Assembly: GCF_003058225.1 (NCBI RefSeq)
Contig: NZ_QBUG01000004.1
Location: forward strand, 186,001 to 250,000
Reading direction: 5' to 3'
DNA length: 64,000 nucleotides
Origin: Promicromonospora sp. AC04
GTDB lineage: Bacteria; Actinomycetota; Actinomycetes; Actinomycetales; Cellulomonadaceae
The number at the start of each line of letters is the position of its first letter. Within the stretch, counting starts at the first letter, position 1. Below the pieces are notes generated by a model. The model searched no databases and was not told the DNA's origin. It worked only from the letters and a program-made list of their open reading frames with translations. The position numbers and the translations under genes are program-made. Positions 1 through 8,470 of the stretch are shown in pieces.

Positions 1-106
1 CGGTGGCTTGGTCCACGGTCTCGTCCTTCAGCGCGGCCGAGAGCTCCTCGGACAGGTCGGCCGAGATCTCGGGGGCGGCTGCGGTCTGGCGGCGTGCAGC
101 GTTCAC
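1..106 (-). CDS. Partial gene of unknown function (N-terminus only)
   Basis: Only the first 35 codons are in the window; the gene continues past the left edge. It starts with GTG at 106-104 and reads MNAARRQTAAAPEISADL, then an acidic Glu/Asp/Ala-rich stretch. The start is supported by a TAGCGT box (118-113) exactly 6 nt upstream, which would give a leaderless mRNA; there is no Shine-Dalgarno. The fragment is too short and low in complexity to assign a family. It lies downstream of the small RNA on the same strand. Confidence 0.5.
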   Translation of the reverse strand, partial: MNAARRQTAAAPEISADLSEELSAALKDETVDQAT

Positions 107-120
107 CCCAGCACGCTAAC

Positions 121-190
121 CGCGCGGCGTCCGCAAGAGCCGGACGCCACGCCGCGCGACACGCCGGAGCGCCAGAACCCCCGGCGTGTC
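121..190. repeat. Two short inverted repeats between the small RNA and the first gene
   Basis: Arms 126-133 and 141-148 (ggcgtccg / cggacgcc) and arms 158-167 and 181-190 (gacacgccgg / ccggcgtgtc) can form hairpins on either strand. They overlap or precede the promoter of the leftmost gene. No T-run follows, so I do not call them terminators. They could simply reflect GC-rich promoter DNA or act as operators. Confidence 0.35.
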
Positions 191-250
191 AGACCTGCAC
201 CACCCGGGTGACCCGTGGGTCCGCCCGTGCGGCGGGTACAGACCGGTGCA

Positions 251-357
251 TGCAAAAGCCCCTCCGGCAGGGGGTCCGAAGGGGCTCAGCAGACGGGCCG
301 AAGCCCGACAGGAATGACGGTGCGCACCGCGCAGGGGGCGGGCGATGCGCACCGTCT
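251..357 (-). ncRNA. 6C-like small RNA
   Basis: A compact untranslated unit with its own promoter and terminator. Reading the minus strand, a -35/-10 pair ends at 364 and predicts a start near 357-355. Hairpin 1 begins there (perfect 11-bp arms 346-356 and 316-326) with a loop containing CCCGCCCCC. A small TTCG-tetraloop hairpin follows (303-307 with 294-298). The last hairpin (286-257) has the loop ACCCCCTG and ends in TTTT. Two stem-loops with C-rich loops, the second being the terminator, is the hallmark of the actinobacterial 6C RNA family. The C runs here are five rather than the usual six or more. The alternative is a leader/attenuator for the gene starting at 106, but that gene appears to have its own leaderless promoter. 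Confidence 0.65.
254..286 (-). terminator. Intrinsic terminator of the small RNA
   Basis: Minus-strand stem AGCCCCTTCGG paired with CCGGAGGGGCT, an 8-nt C-rich loop, then TTTT. It is one of the few classical U-tailed terminators in the window. Confidence 0.75.
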
Positions 358-363
358 TGTGAG

Positions 364-392
364 AGTCTGCACCTGTTCCCGGCGGACGTCAA
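364..392 (-). promoter_or_regulatory. Promoter of the 6C-like RNA
   Basis: TTGACG (392-387), a 17-nt spacer and CAGACT (369-364), a good housekeeping-sigma match. It is placed so that transcription would start at the foot of hairpin 1 of the small RNA. Confidence 0.6.
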
Positions 393-662
393 CACCGAGT
401 CGGACGATCGTCCAGGTTGCAAGACGTGCGTCAAAAAAACGTTGTCGAAGGGCAAGTTTCACCCTGCCGATCACCCTCTCAACCGCGACATCTCGCCAAT
501 CTGGCGCAGGGCGCATCGATTCCCCTCGAGCACCGCCCCGACACCTTCGTCGCGGCACCGAGCCCGCGTCCGTCGGCGGCGAAATCACCCTCCCGGAGCG
601 TCCGACCGCCGGCTCCCGGGGTGCCCACCGGCCGGTGACAAAAAAGCCTGGACGGCCCCACC
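393..662. other. Intergenic stretch with no recognised gene
   Basis: Between the small-RNA promoter and the MFS promoter I see no credible gene. It holds a run of seven A at 432-438, and the remaining short open frames lack a ribosome site or family resemblance. Confidence 0.4.
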
Positions 663-668
663 TAGACT
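663..668 (+). promoter_or_regulatory. -10 box of the MFS gene (near-leaderless)
   Basis: TAGACT ends 9 nt before the GTG at 678, so the transcript would start at or within a few nt of the start codon. No clear -35 at proper spacing. Confidence 0.45.
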
Positions 669-677
669 CGAACGCTT

Positions 678-1919
678 GTGAGCGCACTCGTCGAGGCTGT
701 TTTCCCCCGCCGGCTCGGCCGGTCCTTCCGCTGGCTCGTCTCCGCGTCCTGGACCAGCAACATCGGCGACGGCATCGCGCTCGCCGCCGGCCCCCTGCTC
801 GTCGCGTCGCAGACCGAGAGCGCCTTCCTCGTCGCGCTCGCCGCAATGCTCCAGCGGCTGCCGTGGCTCCTGTTCGGCCTCTGGGCCGGCGCGCTGGCCG
901 ACCGTCTGGACCGTCGCCTCGTCGTCATCGTCGCCAACACGATCCGGGCCCTGGTCATCACCGTCCTGTGCGTCTTCATCGCGACCGGGACCGTGAACAT
1001 CGGCATGGTGCTCGCCGCGATGTTCCTCTACGGCATCGCCGAGGTCTTCGCCGACACCACCCAGCAGACCCTCCTGCCGACGCTCGTCGCACCCGCCGAC
1101 CTGGGCGCGGGCAACCAGCGCATGCAGGCCGGGTTCCTCACCGCGAACCAGCTGGTGGGCCCGCCGCTCGGCGCCTTCCTGTTCGCCGCGGGAATGGTCT
1201 GGCCGTTCGCGACGCAGGTGGTTTGCGTGGCGCTGGCGGTCCTGCTGGTCTCCCGCATCACGGCCCCGCCCGGGGCGTCGTTCACCACCGTGCGCGACGC
1301 CGAGAGCCACGTCCGCAAGGACATCGCCGAGGGCCTGCGCTGGGTGTGGCACCACCCGCCCGTGCGGACCCTGAGCATCGTCATCCTCGTGTTCAACATC
1401 ACCTGGGCCGCCCCGTGGGGCGTGCTGGTGAAGTACTCGCTCGACCACCTGCACATGAGCGAGGTCGGCTACGGCCTGCTCACGACGGCGAGCGCGGTGG
1501 GCGGCGTCATCGGCATGTTCTCGTACGGCTGGCTGGAGCGGCACGTGAACCTGGCGACGCTCATGCGCGTCTGCCTGACGCTGGAGGTGCTCACGCACGG
1601 GGCGCTCGCGCTGACCACCACGGGCTGGGTGGCGATCGTCATCATGTTCGAGTTCGGCGTCTACGCGTTCGTCTGGGGCACGCTGTCCACCACGGTCCGG
1701 CAGCGTGCGGTGCCCAAGGAGTTCCAGGGCCGCGTGGCGTCGATCAACATGATCTGCGTGTTCGGCGGCCTCGTCGTCGGGCAGGGGATCGGCGGCCTCA
1801 TCGCGGAGCACTGGGGCCTCGTGGCCCCGTGGTGGTTCGCCTGCGCGGGCGCCGGCATCACCCTCCTGCTCGTGTGGAAGTCCCTGGGAAACATCGCCCA
1901 CATGGGGCAGCCGAAGTAG
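678..1919 (+). CDS. MFS transporter, EntS/MFS_3-like
   Basis: A 413-residue inner-membrane protein with about 12 hydrophobic segments. The major-facilitator loop motif GALADRLDRR is at residues 71-80, between helices 2 and 3. The sequence resembles the enterobactin-exporter/DHA3 group (MFS_3), proton-driven exporters of siderophores or drugs. The substrate cannot be read from sequence. GTG at 678 is chosen because TAGACT lies just upstream and no Shine-Dalgarno exists. The gene stands alone: its upstream neighbour is the divergent small RNA and it is convergent with the DUF2637 gene, whose stop lies 18 nt away. Confidence 0.85.
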   Translation: MSALVEAVFPRRLGRSFRWLVSASWTSNIGDGIALAAGPLLVASQTESAFLVALAAMLQRLPWLLFGLWAGALADRLDRRLVVIVANTIRALVITVLCVFIATGTVNIGMVLAAMFLYGIAEVFADTTQQTLLPTLVAPADLGAGNQRMQAGFLTANQLVGPPLGAFLFAAGMVWPFATQVVCVALAVLLVSRITAPPGASFTTVRDAESHVRKDIAEGLRWVWHHPPVRTLSIVILVFNITWAAPWGVLVKYSLDHLHMSEVGYGLLTTASAVGGVIGMFSYGWLERHVNLATLMRVCLTLEVLTHGALALTTTGWVAIVIMFEFGVYAFVWGTLSTTVRQRAVPKEFQGRVASINMICVFGGLVVGQGIGGLIAEHWGLVAPWWFACAGAGITLLLVWKSLGNIAHMGQPK

Positions 1920-1937
1920 AACCGGGGCGCGGTGGGG

Positions 1938-3236
1938 TCAGCGGGCCTTGACCACCGGGATCGAGCCCGTTTCCGTGAACTCGCGCATGCGCTTGCTCAC
2001 CGTCGACTGGCTGACGCCTACCTCCTCCGCGATCTCCCGGTACGTGCGGCCCTTGGTGCGCAGGTCGATCATGCGCTCGGCATCCCGCGTGCCGAGCTGC
2101 GTGTTCCGCCGCGGCGCGCGCCGTGGGGGAATCGCCTCCCGGACGTTCGCCGTGGCGCGGGCCGCCGCCTCGGCCGGATCCGCGGCGGGCACGTCGGCAA
2201 CGGACGTCCGGGCGGCGACAGCCTCCACCGGTTCGGCCTCGGGACCCGGGGCACGCTCGCTCACGCCCTGCCGCGGCATGTCGAGGGCAGCGCTCCGCCG
2301 CGCGGGCCGGCGCTCCGCACCGCCGTCGAGCGCGCCAATGTCGGACACGCCCCCGTCGAACGCTTCCCCGTCGAACACGCCCCCGCCGACCGGCTCGCCG
2401 AACTCCGCGGCGACGACGTCGGCGGCGCGCCTCTCGTACTCGGGCGCCCCGAACCCGGGAGCCCCGAGCTCGTCCCGCGTACCGGACAGCCGGGCGTCCA
2501 TGGGCTCGTCGATGAGGATCCCGGTCAGCCGCTGGCGGTCAGCGGCGTGCAGGCGGGCGACGTCGGCGGTGCCGTCACCGACGGCGGCGAGCGCCTCGCA
2601 CCAGGCGGCCACCTGCGCCCGCATGTCCGTGGGCGGCACGGTGCGCAGCGCCACGGAGCGGGCCCGACGGCGTCCGGCCTCGGCGCGGGCGAGCCGACGG
2701 CGCGCGGTCCGTGACCCGTCGTTCAGGCTCTGTGCCCGGAACAGGTCCTCGGTCGTGAGGAAGAGCGCGTGCATGCGCGCGGACTGCCGCATCGCGGACC
2801 AGGACGTGCCGGTGGCAAGGTGGCGGTCGCCGATCAGGGCGAGGTGCCACATGAGTGCGGCGAGCAGGGGCACGATGAACCGGAACACGACGGCGCCCAC
2901 GGGGTGGCCGATGTAGGCCTCGTGCCAGGCGGCGAACACGCCGGAGGCCGACGAGAGCGCCCAGGTCAGGGCAAGCAGGGTGCCGCCTGGCCGGTTGTCG
3001 CGGGCGGCCTCGCGGGCCAGGAGCGCGACGGTGACCAGGGACAGCTCGAAGACGCCTGCGGTCGCGTAGGCGGTGCCCTGGTTCATGGCGAGGACGTCGA
3101 TGCCGAACTGGACCATCGCCAGGTACGCGGACCCGGTCGAGATGAGGGCGACGGATATCGCACCGGTGAGGACCAGGTTGCGGGAACGGCGCGTCGGGAC
3201 GGTCGTGACGGGGAACGCCCGGTCGGCGGGGGCCAC
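1938..3236 (-). CDS. DUF2637 membrane protein with C-terminal helix-turn-helix
   Basis: A 432-residue protein. The N-terminal 140 residues hold four predicted membrane segments (about 20-42, 55-75, 85-103 and 112-135) typical of DUF2637, a family often found in actinobacterial plasmids and integrative elements. A long acidic, Gly/Ala/Pro-rich linker follows. The C-terminus (about 385-422, including TYREIAEEVGVSQSTVSKRM) is a resolvase/Hin-like helix-turn-helix. The GTG start at 3236 is set by AGGAGA 7-8 nt upstream; a longer frame to 3353 lacks a ribosome site. A membrane-tethered DNA-binding role is inferred. No transfer genes are nearby. Confidence 0.7.
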   Translation of the reverse strand: MAPADRAFPVTTVPTRRSRNLVLTGAISVALISTGSAYLAMVQFGIDVLAMNQGTAYATAGVFELSLVTVALLAREAARDNRPGGTLLALTWALSSASGVFAAWHEAYIGHPVGAVVFRFIVPLLAALMWHLALIGDRHLATGTSWSAMRQSARMHALFLTTEDLFRAQSLNDGSRTARRRLARAEAGRRRARSVALRTVPPTDMRAQVAAWCEALAAVGDGTADVARLHAADRQRLTGILIDEPMDARLSGTRDELGAPGFGAPEYERRAADVVAAEFGEPVGGGVFDGEAFDGGVSDIGALDGGAERRPARRSAALDMPRQGVSERAPGPEAEPVEAVAARTSVADVPAADPAEAAARATANVREAIPPRRAPRRNTQLGTRDAERMIDLRTKGRTYREIAEEVGVSQSTVSKRMREFTETGSIPVVKAR

Positions 3237-3276
3237 GGTGATCTCTCCTTGGTCGAGGACTGTCGGGCGAGAGTAT

Positions 3277-3290
3277 CGAACAACAGTTCG
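3277..3290. promoter_or_regulatory. Candidate operator between divergent genes
   Basis: Inverted repeat CGAAC-AACA-GTTCG, 41 bp before the DUF2637-HTH start and next to a GATACT -10-like box on the minus strand (3279-3274). It could be the binding site of the neighbouring HTH protein. Confidence 0.35.
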
Positions 3291-3437
3291 GATGCCCAGG
3301 GGTTGGGCGAACACGAAGATATCGGACATGTGTGACGGCCCGGTATCGTCCATGGCTCAACTGCGCCCGGAGTCCGCGCGGGAGACCATGGACACGGCGG
3401 CACCGAGCGGGCAGCCCAGGCTCACGGAGGGGACTAC

Positions 3438-4379
3438 ATGTCGGAGATGCTCAGCGGGTATGCGGCCGGACCGGCCCCACGCCGTCAGCACGGTGCGGGT
3501 GCGCGCCGACGCGCCGCGCGGACCTGGAGCTGGGTGGCGGGCATCGTTGCGGTCGCGATCCTCGGGACGGCGGCCTGGTTCGTCCTGCGGCCCGACGCCG
3601 AGCCCGCCGCGCTCGCGACGCCGTCGGCGAGCCCGTCGCCGTCCGCCAGCCCCACCCCTGAGCCAACGCCGACGCCCGCGGTCTTCTCGCTCGCGGACCT
3701 GCCCAGGCCGGGCATCGACGAGATCCTTCCCCGCGCCCTGCCGCTGGCCAAGGTCGACACGCTCCGGGGCCTGCCCGGCTCGGTCGCCGTGCCGAAGACG
3801 GCGCGGATCCCCGTCTGGGCGCGGCCGGACGTGACCAAGGCACCGGTGCTCGCCCTCGAGTCCACCTACTACGAGGCCGACGCCCGCTGGCTCGTGCTGG
3901 AGCGCCGGCCCGGGTGGGTCAAGGTGCTCATCCCCTACGGCCGCGGCGCGCTCCCGTCGCAGGACCCCGAGAAGGTCAACGGCGCCTCCGGCTGGCTGCG
4001 CGGGAGCGACGTCACCCTGGAGAAGGAGAGCCGGTCGGTGGTGGTCGACCTGTCGGACCGCACGGTGACGGTCACGCAGGCCGACGGCTCCCAGAACCGG
4101 CTCCCCGCCACCGTCGGCGCACCCGCCACGCCGACGCCGGAGGGCCTCACCCAGGTCTTCACGGTCACGGAGGCCGTGAACACCGGGCTGTCCGTGTTCC
4201 TGTCGATGCAGAGCGAGTCCCTCGACGGGTTCTTCGGCACCGACTACGCCGCCACCGCTATCCACGTGGGTGTGGACCAGGGCCTGGCGGTCAGCAACGG
4301 CTGCATCCGCCTGACGAGCACCGACTTCGAGCGGCTCGCCGGCCTGGACCCCGGCGTCCCGATCCTGGTCAAGGCCTGA
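3438..4379 (+). CDS. L,D-transpeptidase (YkuD domain), membrane anchored
   Basis: A 313-residue cell-envelope enzyme. It has a short cytoplasmic tail, one membrane helix (about residues 33-51), a Pro/Ser/Thr spacer (about 56-80), an SH3-like central part and a C-terminal YkuD catalytic domain. The conserved His276 and the nucleophile Cys289 lie in HVGVDQGLAVSNGCIRL. Such enzymes make 3-3 peptidoglycan cross-links or attach proteins to the wall. GGAGGGG 6 nt before the ATG supports the start. A 32-bp palindrome lies 43 bp after the stop. Confidence 0.85.
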   Translation: MSEMLSGYAAGPAPRRQHGAGARRRAARTWSWVAGIVAVAILGTAAWFVLRPDAEPAALATPSASPSPSASPTPEPTPTPAVFSLADLPRPGIDEILPRALPLAKVDTLRGLPGSVAVPKTARIPVWARPDVTKAPVLALESTYYEADARWLVLERRPGWVKVLIPYGRGALPSQDPEKVNGASGWLRGSDVTLEKESRSVVVDLSDRTVTVTQADGSQNRLPATVGAPATPTPEGLTQVFTVTEAVNTGLSVFLSMQSESLDGFFGTDYAATAIHVGVDQGLAVSNGCIRLTSTDFERLAGLDPGVPILVKA

Positions 4380-4422
4380 GCCCGGCGGCGGCCCCAACCA
4401 CCGATCGAGTCCGGGCAACTAC

Positions 4423-4489
4423 TACGAATGCGGGCTGTGTTGCTCTGCGTAGACAAGGTCTACGCAGAGCAACACAGCCCGCATTCGTA
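4423..4489. terminator. Long perfect palindrome between convergent genes
   Basis: Arms 4423-4454 and 4458-4489 are perfectly complementary over 32 bp with a 3-nt spacer. The element lies between the L,D-transpeptidase and the importer operon, which converge. No U-tract follows on either side. A bidirectional terminator is the likely role by position. Confidence 0.6.
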
Positions 4490-4524
4490 CAGTCACCCCG
4501 TGACGCCGACGGCGGACCGCCCCG

Positions 4525-5532
4525 TCAGGACCCCGCCGGGCAGGGCTCCTCGGCGGCCTTGCGGAAGCACCCCACGAAGTGGCCGGGAGCGTACTCGACC
4601 AGCCCGACGCCGTCCGGCACCTCGCCCGAGCCCGAGCCTTCCGCCGAGGCCGCCTCCTCACCCAGTGACCGGCCCTGCGCCGCGACGGCCTCGTGGTACA
4701 GGCACCGCCCCGCCAGGCGCGCGGCTCGCCCCGCCTCCTCCGCCTCGACCTCTTCCCACGTCCGGTCCAGGTGCGGCACCGACGCCAGGAGGTCGCGCGT
4801 GTAGGGGTGCAGCGGGTCGTCGAAGACGGCGGTCGTGTCGCCGCGCTCGACGATGCGCCCCTTGTAGAGGATGACCACCCGGTCGGAGACGTAGTTGCCG
4901 AGCGAGAGGTCGTGCGTGACGAACAGGATCCCGAGGCCGCGGGCCTTGAGCTCGCCCAGCAGGTTGAGCACGTCGATGCGGGTGGAGGCGTCGAGCATGG
5001 AGATGATCTCGTCGGCGACCAGCAGCTCGATGTCGAGCAGCAGGGCACGCGCGATGAGCAGGCGCTGCAGCTGCCCGCCGGACAGCTGGTGCGGGAACTT
5101 GCCGAGGATGTCGTCGGGCTCGAGCGTCACCGCGGCGAGCGCGTCGTCCAGCCGCGAGCGCCACTCGCTGCCGGAGACCTTGGGGAAGTAGGACTGCCGC
5201 AGGGTCTCGAACGTCCGGTCCACCTTGAAGATGGGGTTGAACGAGCTGAACGGGTCCTGGAACACGCCCTGGACCTTGCGGTAGTAGTCGCGGCGGGCGC
5301 GGAACCCGAGCTTGGTGACGTCGCGCCCGTCGAACGTGATGGTGCCGCCGGTGGAGTCGAGCAGGTGGAGCACCATCTTGCCGATGGTCGACTTGCCGCT
5401 GCCGGACTCCCCGATGAGCGAGACCACCTCGCCGCGCTGCACGTCGAGGCTGACCTGGCGCACGGCGTGCAGGTCGGAGGTGCCGAAGGTGCCGGTCTTG
5501 TAGACCTTGTCGAGCTGGGTGAGGGTCAGCAT
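4525..5532 (-). CDS. ABC transporter ATP-binding protein, DppF/OppF type
   Basis: A 335-residue ATPase and last gene of a five-gene importer operon. It carries Walker A GESGSGKST (41-49), signature LSGGQLQR (150-157) and Walker B ELLVADEI (169-176). The C-terminal extension of about 60 residues is that seen in peptide/nickel/oligosaccharide importers. ATG at 5532 shares one base with the TGA of the preceding gene (TGATG), so translation is coupled; a longer upstream frame would only read into that gene. It pairs with the upstream DppD-like ATPase as a heterodimer. Confidence 0.85.
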   Translation of the reverse strand: MLTLTQLDKVYKTGTFGTSDLHAVRQVSLDVQRGEVVSLIGESGSGKSTIGKMVLHLLDSTGGTITFDGRDVTKLGFRARRDYYRKVQGVFQDPFSSFNPIFKVDRTFETLRQSYFPKVSGSEWRSRLDDALAAVTLEPDDILGKFPHQLSGGQLQRLLIARALLLDIELLVADEIISMLDASTRIDVLNLLGELKARGLGILFVTHDLSLGNYVSDRVVILYKGRIVERGDTTAVFDDPLHPYTRDLLASVPHLDRTWEEVEAEEAGRAARLAGRCLYHEAVAAQGRSLGEEAASAEGSGSGEVPDGVGLVEYAPGHFVGCFRKAAEEPCPAGS

Positions 5533-6482
5533 CAGCTCACCGCCCAGCACGCGACGTGGTGGCCCTCGGCCACCTCCTTGAAGGGCGGGGCCTCGGCGCA
5601 CTTGTCGTGCGCTAGGGGGCAGCGGTCGCGGAACCGGCAGCCGGCGGGCGGTTCGAGGAGCGACGGCGGCCGCCCCTCGATACCTTCGAGCTGCTGCTCC
5701 TCGTACCGGTCGCCGACCTTGGGCAGCGCCCCGATGAGCATCTTCGTGTACGGGTGCAGGGGCTGGTTGATGATCGTCTTGGCCGGCGCCTTCTCGGCGA
5801 GGTGCCCGGCGTACATGACCAGGATCGTGTCGGCGACCTGGAACAGCACTGAGATGTCGTGCGTGATGACGATCATCGACTTCACGAACCCGTGGTCGCG
5901 GAACTCGACGAGCGCCCGGGCGACGGCCTTCTGCGAGGACACGTCGAGCGCTGAAGTGACCTCGTCGCCGATCAGCAGCGACGGGTTCAGGAGCGTGGAC
6001 AGCACGAGCACCACGCGCTGCTTCATGCCGCCGGACAGCTCGATCGGGTACCGCTTCAACACCTCGGCGTCGAGGCCGACGAGCTCGAGGCGCCGTTCGA
6101 GCTCGGGCAGCACGTCGGTGTACCGGACGTTGTGCGCCGCGAGCAGGTCGCGGATCATCCGACCGATCTTGCGGGTCGGGTTCATCGCGGACATCGCGTA
6201 CTGCGGGATGAGGGACACCTCGCGGTAGCGGTGGCGCCGCATGGCGCCGTCGTCGGACAAGGGCAGCTCGGTCTCGTCCAGGACCACCGTGCCGCCCACG
6301 TGCTGCATGCGGGTGTCGAGGCGGATGAGGGCCTTGCCGAGCGTCGTCTTGCCGCAGCCGGACTCGCCGGCGATGCCCATGATCTCGCCGTCCGCCACCT
6401 CGAAGGTGACGCCATCGAGGGCCTTCACGTCGCCGCGCAGGGTGCGGTACCAGACCTTGAGGTCGTTCACGGCCAGGGCCAT
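5532..6482 (-). CDS. ABC transporter ATP-binding protein, DppD/OppD type
   Basis: A 316-residue ATPase with Walker A GESGCGKTT (39-47), signature LSGGMKQR (149-156) and Walker B LLIGDEVTSALD (169-180). The Cys-containing oligopeptide-transporter C-terminal segment (CRFRDRCPLAHDKC) is present. The start codon follows the permease stop by one base (TGACATG) and GGGAG lies just upstream. It powers import together with the DppF-like subunit. Confidence 0.85.
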   Translation of the reverse strand: MALAVNDLKVWYRTLRGDVKALDGVTFEVADGEIMGIAGESGCGKTTLGKALIRLDTRMQHVGGTVVLDETELPLSDDGAMRRHRYREVSLIPQYAMSAMNPTRKIGRMIRDLLAAHNVRYTDVLPELERRLELVGLDAEVLKRYPIELSGGMKQRVVLVLSTLLNPSLLIGDEVTSALDVSSQKAVARALVEFRDHGFVKSMIVITHDISVLFQVADTILVMYAGHLAEKAPAKTIINQPLHPYTKMLIGALPKVGDRYEEQQLEGIEGRPPSLLEPPAGCRFRDRCPLAHDKCAEAPPFKEVAEGHHVACWAVS

Positions 6483-6483
6483 G

Positions 6484-7422
6484 TCACATCTCCCGCAGCT
6501 TGGGGTTGAAGACCTCGTCGAGGCCGACGTTCATGATGTAGAGCGAGCCCACGATGAGCGTGATCCCCAGCCCCGGCGGGATGAACCACCACCACAGCCC
6601 CAGGTGGAGCGCGCTCCACTGCACCGCCTGGTTCATCATCAGGCCGAGCGACATCGCGTTGGTTGGCCCGAGCCCGATGAAGTCGAGCGACGCCGCCGTG
6701 AGGATGGACCCGCCGAACAGCAGCACGAACGTCATGAACAGGTAGGAGTACATGTTGGGCGCTACCTCGCGCCGCAGGATCGTGCCCACTCCCACGCCCG
6801 ACAGCCGCGCGAGGTCGATGAAGTCCCGCGAGCGCAGCGACAGGGTCTGCGCGCGCACCGCGCGGGCCACCCACGGCCAGCTGAACACCCCGATGTACAG
6901 CGCCTGCATGGGGACGCTGCGCACGCCCAGGTAGGCGTTGATGATGATGAGCACCACGAAGCCGGGGATCACGAGCACCACGTTGGTGAGCATGTTCAGC
7001 AGCTCGTCGATCAGGCCGCCGCGGTAGCCCGCGACGAACCCGATGGTCATCCCGATCACCGCGGACACGCCGCCGCCCAGCAGGCCCACGAGGAACGTGG
7101 AGCGCAGGCCGGCGACGAACTGCGCGAAGACGTCCTGCCCGAACGTCGTCGTCCCGAACGGGAAGTCCGCGGACGGCGGCGCCATGGGCGGCCCCGCGTA
7201 GTCCATCGGCGCGTACCGCAGGAACGCGGGCCCGAGCAGCCCCAGCAGCAGGAACCCGAGCACGACCACCATGCCGATGATGACCTTGGGGTTGCGCAGC
7301 GCGAAGTACAGCGTCTCGCGCGCGTCTCCCCCGGGCTTGCGGCCGCCCGACGGCGAACCGGTCGCCCCGGGCTGTTCGCTCGCCTCGGTCACCGGCCCCG
7401 TTATGGGCTGTGTCGCCGTCAT
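6484..7422 (-). CDS. ABC transporter permease, DppC/OppC type
   Basis: A 312-residue permease. A cytoplasmic N-terminus of about 50 residues rich in Gly/Pro/Ser leads into the OppC-type first helix, and the binding-protein-dependent transport domain follows with the ATPase-coupling loop near RSRDFIDLARLSGVG. The start is placed at the ATG at 7422 because GGAAGGAGAACGGC precedes it at good spacing; an ATG 18 nt upstream would put that ribosome site inside the gene. Confidence 0.85.
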   Translation of the reverse strand: MTATQPITGPVTEASEQPGATGSPSGGRKPGGDARETLYFALRNPKVIIGMVVVLGFLLLGLLGPAFLRYAPMDYAGPPMAPPSADFPFGTTTFGQDVFAQFVAGLRSTFLVGLLGGGVSAVIGMTIGFVAGYRGGLIDELLNMLTNVVLVIPGFVVLIIINAYLGVRSVPMQALYIGVFSWPWVARAVRAQTLSLRSRDFIDLARLSGVGVGTILRREVAPNMYSYLFMTFVLLFGGSILTAASLDFIGLGPTNAMSLGLMMNQAVQWSALHLGLWWWFIPPGLGITLIVGSLYIMNVGLDEVFNPKLREM

Positions 7423-7434
7423 GCCGTTCTCCTT

Positions 7435-7479
7435 CCGCATGAGCCTGCGGCTCCGCTACTGCGCCTCCGGCTCATGCGG
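7435..7479 (-). repeat. Intra-operon hairpin spanning the dppB-like stop codon
   Basis: Perfect 11-bp arms 7435-7445 and 7469-7479 (ccgcatgagcc / ggctcatgcgg). They cover the end of the DppB-like gene and reach the ribosome-site region of the DppC-like gene. It could tune translation or mRNA stability. Confidence 0.4.
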
Positions 7480-8467
7480 TGCCCCCTGTCAGTCCGGTCC
7501 GCGTGCGGGGGTCGACCAGCACGTAGACGATGTCGATCACGAAGTTGGCCACCAGCACGCCGATCACCACGAACAGCAGGGTGCCCTGCAGTAGGAAGAA
7601 GTCCTGGTTCTGGATGGCGGACAGCACGAGCTTGCCCAGGCCCGGGTACGCGAACACGATCTCGGTCACCAGGGCGCCGCCCAGGATGGTGCCGAGCTGC
7701 AGCGCCAGGCCCGTGATCTGCGGCAGCTGCGCGTTGCGGAACGCGTACTGCCGGATGAGCCGCTTCGGCGCGCCGAGCGCGGCGAGGTAGTTCGCGTAAT
7801 CCGACTCGAGCTCGTAGATGATCAGGTTCCGCATGCCGATCGCCCAGCCGCCGAGCGAGACGAGGAAGAGCGACAGGAACGGCAGCACCCAGTGCTGCAG
7901 CAGGTCGAGCGCGAACGACCAGGACCACTGCGGCACCAGGCCGAAGTCGTAGCCGCCGGCCACGGGGAACCACCCGAGCGCGACGCCGAAGCCCCACGCG
8001 AGCAGGATCGCGAGCCACATGTACGGCATGGCCGTGATGAGGTACCCGACCGGCAGGGCGACGTTGTCGAGCCAGCGGCTGCGCGCCGCCATGGCACCCA
8101 CGCTGTTCCCGACCACGAAGCTCAGCAGGATGGCCGGGATCATGATGCCGAGCGTGTACGGGACGGCGTCGAGCACCACCTGGCTCACGGGCGCGGGGAA
8201 CAGCCACACGCTCGTGCCCAGGTCACCGCGGAACAGCGCGGCCCAGTAGTTCAGGTACTGCTGCCAGAGCGGCAGGTCGAGCCCGAACGTCCGCTCGTAG
8301 TACTCGGTCATCGACGCGATCGTCTCGGGGTGCTGGACGGCGGCGCGCGCCACCATCCGCTGAACCGGATCCCCCGGCATGAGCCGGGGGATCAGCCAGT
8401 TCAGCGTCACCGCGACGACGAAGGTCAGGCCGTAGACCAGCGTCTTGCGAGCGAGATAACCACGCAT
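7472..8467 (-). CDS. ABC transporter permease, DppB/OppB type
   Basis: A 331-residue permease with an N-terminal helix at residues 10-30 and the characteristic GDP motif after it (RLMPGDPVQRM). The periplasmic segment and five further helices follow. The coupling loop is near YANYLAALGAPKRLI. Its ATG lies 3 nt after the binding-protein stop, without a clear Shine-Dalgarno, so translational coupling is likely. It forms the channel with the DppC-like protein. Confidence 0.85.
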   Translation of the reverse strand: MRGYLARKTLVYGLTFVVAVTLNWLIPRLMPGDPVQRMVARAAVQHPETIASMTEYYERTFGLDLPLWQQYLNYWAALFRGDLGTSVWLFPAPVSQVVLDAVPYTLGIMIPAILLSFVVGNSVGAMAARSRWLDNVALPVGYLITAMPYMWLAILLAWGFGVALGWFPVAGGYDFGLVPQWSWSFALDLLQHWVLPFLSLFLVSLGGWAIGMRNLIIYELESDYANYLAALGAPKRLIRQYAFRNAQLPQITGLALQLGTILGGALVTEIVFAYPGLGKLVLSAIQNQDFFLLQGTLLFVVIGVLVANFVIDIVYVLVDPRTRTGLTGGTA

Positions 8468-8470
8468 ACG

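Noticed and set aside
251-357. Transcription attenuator or riboswitch for the gene starting at 106
   Set aside because: The hairpins match the 6C pattern, and the gene at 106 has its own -10 box 6 nt from its start.
585-1901. Long open frame antisense to the first MFS gene
   Set aside because: Its composition is the Arg/Gly/His-rich pattern of a shadow frame in high-GC DNA; the sense strand encodes a clear transporter.
1938-3236. Integrated plasmid or ICE marked by DUF2637
   Set aside because: No relaxase, FtsK-like transfer protein, integrase or attachment repeats around it.
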